This document shows, in pieces, positions 61,978 to 64,000 of a stretch of DNA of 64,000 nucleotides (the stretch's first letter is position 1; each line of letters starts with the position of its first letter). A program made the translations under genes and the position numbers. The DNA comes from Agrypnia vestita. Its lineage: Eukaryota; Arthropoda; Insecta; Trichoptera; Phryganeidae. The stretch is taken from assembly GCA_016648135.1 (NCBI GenBank), contig JADDOH010009911.1:28216-92215 (forward strand), in the 5' to 3' direction. The notes under the pieces were generated by a model. The model was not told the origin of the DNA. It was given only the letters and a program-made list of their open reading frames with translations, and did no database searches.

Positions 61978-62470
61978 AAACTAATTCGTAAAAACCAAGT
62001 TTTTATTATACTCCCTTTCTTTGTAAAATATAACAACAATTAAAGACGAATTAAAACTTATAACATAACACTAAACTTACAGAAATTTAATATATTTCTA
62101 AAATGTCAGATGTTTTGAGCTTTGATATGACACTTCGTGCTTTGAAGATTAAATTCTAAATACATTTGTCAGCCAATTTAATCAAGATTTTGATATATTT
62201 GTGAATTTTGCTGTCATTTGTGAACCAATTGTGATAAATTTTCGAAATTCGTAGGGAAGTACCTATTACATAAATTTTCGAAATTCGTAGTGAAGTACCT
62301 ATTACATATACGGACGGAGTAATTCAAATTTTAAATAGTCCGCGACGTCGTCAGGCCGCTGTTGGTAGTAATCAAACATTTGTATGTTTTCCATTTTTTT
62401 TAAATCAATTAAATTTTCTAAAAATCCAAAATTATACTATAATTATTATTATTAAGGAAGTAAAAATGGC
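61978..62470 (-). mobile_element. Family D Helentron-like element, copy 4 (truncated at its 5' end)
   Basis: In reverse orientation: 3' hairpin AAAACTTGGTTTTTAC at 61988-62005, AAAGGGAGTATAATAAAA, CAAAACATCTGACATTTTAG and TAGTATAATTTTGGATTT, ending near 62460. The ATATTAACTCGTGGCG head is missing. GAAATTCGTAG-GGAAGTACC is duplicated inside (62240-62300). Confidence 0.65.
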
Positions 62471-62584
62471 AATATAGTAGCGAGATGTACAAATAATTTT
62501 AAAATGCACAGGTACATAGATTATTTAATGAGTAAGCAGTATGTTTTTAGAGATTGGTACAGAACTTTGAAATGAAATATAACA

Positions 62585-62992
62585 CTTAAGATAAGTTAAA
62601 GATGTCTCGCTGATATGAAGCTATTTATATGAGAAACGTGTGACGAAGTTTTTTACACGATGGCCCAGGGCTTACAACCTGTATGAGCTGGCTTAGGTGA
62701 TCACTCTATACAATGCAATGAAATCTAAATATGTATACTGTTTCATGAGAAAGGACTACAGATATCTCTAGCAAAGTCCGTTCAAATGTACGGAAGGTTT
62801 CCATTTAGAACATTTATATAACTTCCAAAAATTTGATGTTTGAATGTTCTCACGGTGGAATTGTGAATGTTTCACTGTGTCGAGTGATCACTTAAGTCAG
62901 CTCATAAAGCCCTGGCCCATCGTATAAAAGAATTCCATACACATCTCTCATATTAATAGTTTCGTCTTTGTGAGACTTCTATTTTAACTTAA
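62585..62992. mobile_element. Family A, copy 8 (compact, both arms)
   Basis: CTTAAGATAAGTTAAAGATG at the left is mirrored by GACTTCTATTTTAACTTAAT at the right. Inner pairs are GAAGCTATTTATATGAGAAA / CTCTCATATTAATAGTTTCG, GGCTTAGGTGATCACTCTAT / CGAGTGATCACTTAAGTCAG and GGACTACAGATATCTCTAGC in the centre. About 408 bases; the shortest complete copy. Confidence 0.8.
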
Positions 62993-63390
62993 TTAAATAA
63001 TGATCCCGCAGTGGACGAATCCAGTATGTAATAAAGTACTCAGAACATACATATAAAAATATTGAGTGAAATATAACACATAAAAATCGTGGTAATAACC
63101 ACCGTTTTGCTTCTATTGGAAAGATAATTTTATGCCATTAGTGTTTTAATATAAAAAGAATGAGAAGTGCCGCGGACCATCAATATAAGAAAACTATTAT
63201 TTTTTTTATTAATTATTTATTTAATAGATAATACGTATGATTTATTTATAACAATAATTAGGTACTAGCATTTACTAACAATCAAATTATAAATAACCAA
63301 AAAGAATTAAGATTCTTGTGTGTGAGTAGTGTAATCTAATTTAACAAACAATGAGAATTAGGTTATATACTTTATATCTAATATATCGAA
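62993..63390. other. AT-rich spacer
   Basis: No features recognised. Confidence 0.45.
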
Positions 63391-63394
63391 TATT

Positions 63395-63840
63395 TTCGTA
63401 GAAGCAGCCAAAAAGAGACTTAATACAATCACATAAGTCTACTCTACAATAAGTGAGAAACAATTAAGGTTCACCGGCGGAATATGCATACAACCGCAAA
63501 ACATCCACCATTAGATATACAAAGTAATTTGGACAAATCAAGTGATTGCATAGGTATCTTCATCGATTAGAAGGAAGTACTCGACAGTATCTCCCACGAA
63601 CAACTCGTACCAGAACCAAAAGAAAACGAGATTGACCACACGGCCTCAAACTGATAAAAAACCACTCAACGAACAGACCTCAAATAGTCGAAACAAATGA
63701 ATCTCTAAGTAATCCACCAATAAGCGAATTTGGAGTCCCACAAGGTACGGTCCCCAGGCCTCTACTATTTCTCACTCACGTTATATTTCAACAAAAAATC
63801 AATGGTAAACTTCTACATATTATGAGATTACCAAAGTAAA
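63395..63840 (+). mobile_element. Jockey-like reverse transcriptase remnant (decayed)
   Basis: Frames give CIGIFID-stop-KEVLDSISHEQL, NRPQIVETNESLSNPPISE, FGVPQGTV, PRPLLFLTHVIFQQKINGK. FID.k..DSISHEQL and FGVPQGTV..PLLF are the fingers and PQGS boxes of a jockey-type reverse transcriptase. Stops and frameshifts show it is dead. Confidence 0.8.
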
Positions 63841-63924
63841 GCCTAAACCAACTCATCATCCATGGAAAAATATGTGAAAACGGACGCCGCATCTCATGGT
63901 CGCGTAACTTGAGAGACTAGTACA

Positions 63925-64000
63925 CATCTTTTCATTTAAGAAATACAATCGAATTAGTATGTGTAAGCTGTGCGTACGAGGCACATTGTTTTGTTGTGTT
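63925..64000. mobile_element. Family H palindromic MITE, copy 2 (cut by the window end)
   Basis: CATCTTTTCATTTAAGAAAT, AATTAGTATGTGTAAGCTGT and GCGTACGAGGCACATTG match the left arm of copy 1 at 35953. The right arm lies beyond the window. Confidence 0.75.

Overview
This 64-kb window is nuclear DNA of an animal, almost certainly an insect. The evidence is an AT-rich background and dense 3'-end fragments of non-LTR retrotransposons of the RTE, jockey and CR1 kinds. There are also mariner transposase remnants, two tRNA-derived SINE families, many short inverted-repeat (MITE or foldback) elements, and stretches of the arthropod telomere-like pentamer CCTAA/TTAGG. A lepidopteran is plausible but not proven. 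No bacterial-type genes, rRNA genes, functional tRNA genes or CRISPR arrays were seen.

The window is close to a gene desert. The one convincing host coding feature is a minus-strand first coding exon at 14318-14492. It has an ATG, 58 codons, a signal peptide and an AAG|GTAAAT donor in phase 1. A shortened, diverged relative of its first ~20 codons lies at 36725-36788, also on the minus strand and also followed by a GTAAGC donor. Further exons are not visible, so the gene must extend past the low-coordinate end of the window or have very long introns. Two other stretches (around 10998-11185 and 57880-58090) could be exons, but the support is weak.

About eighteen GC-rich, low-repeat islands of 150-500 bases are spread every 2-6 kb (for example 7755-8060, 14590-14830, 22795-23050, 43540-43820, 46735-47075, 48640-49110, 59290-59760, 61420-61830). 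They hold homeodomain-type TAAT cores, five perfect TGACGTCA palindromes, repeated GCCAT cores and at least two good CTCF-like sites. This is what the regulatory landscape of a developmental or signalling gene looks like. That reading is inference.

The space between islands is filled with nested repeats, named here by letter. Family A is a long foldback element with at least 8 copies. Family B is a mariner-like MITE with TA target duplications. C and I are tRNA-derived SINEs. D is Helentron-like. G, H, K, M, N, P, Q, R, S and V are inverted-repeat elements. L, J and O are unclassified. T is a foldback built around a hammerhead-like CTGANGA...GAAAC hairpin. Insertions are clearly nested: SINE C in B, P in A, R in J, Q in B, and an LTR-like element inside A with a reverse-transcriptase fragment inserted in it, flanked by a 14-base duplication. 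The most striking single feature is a repeat at 555-850 carrying four runs of head-to-head GAA/TTC units that match perfect heat-shock elements.
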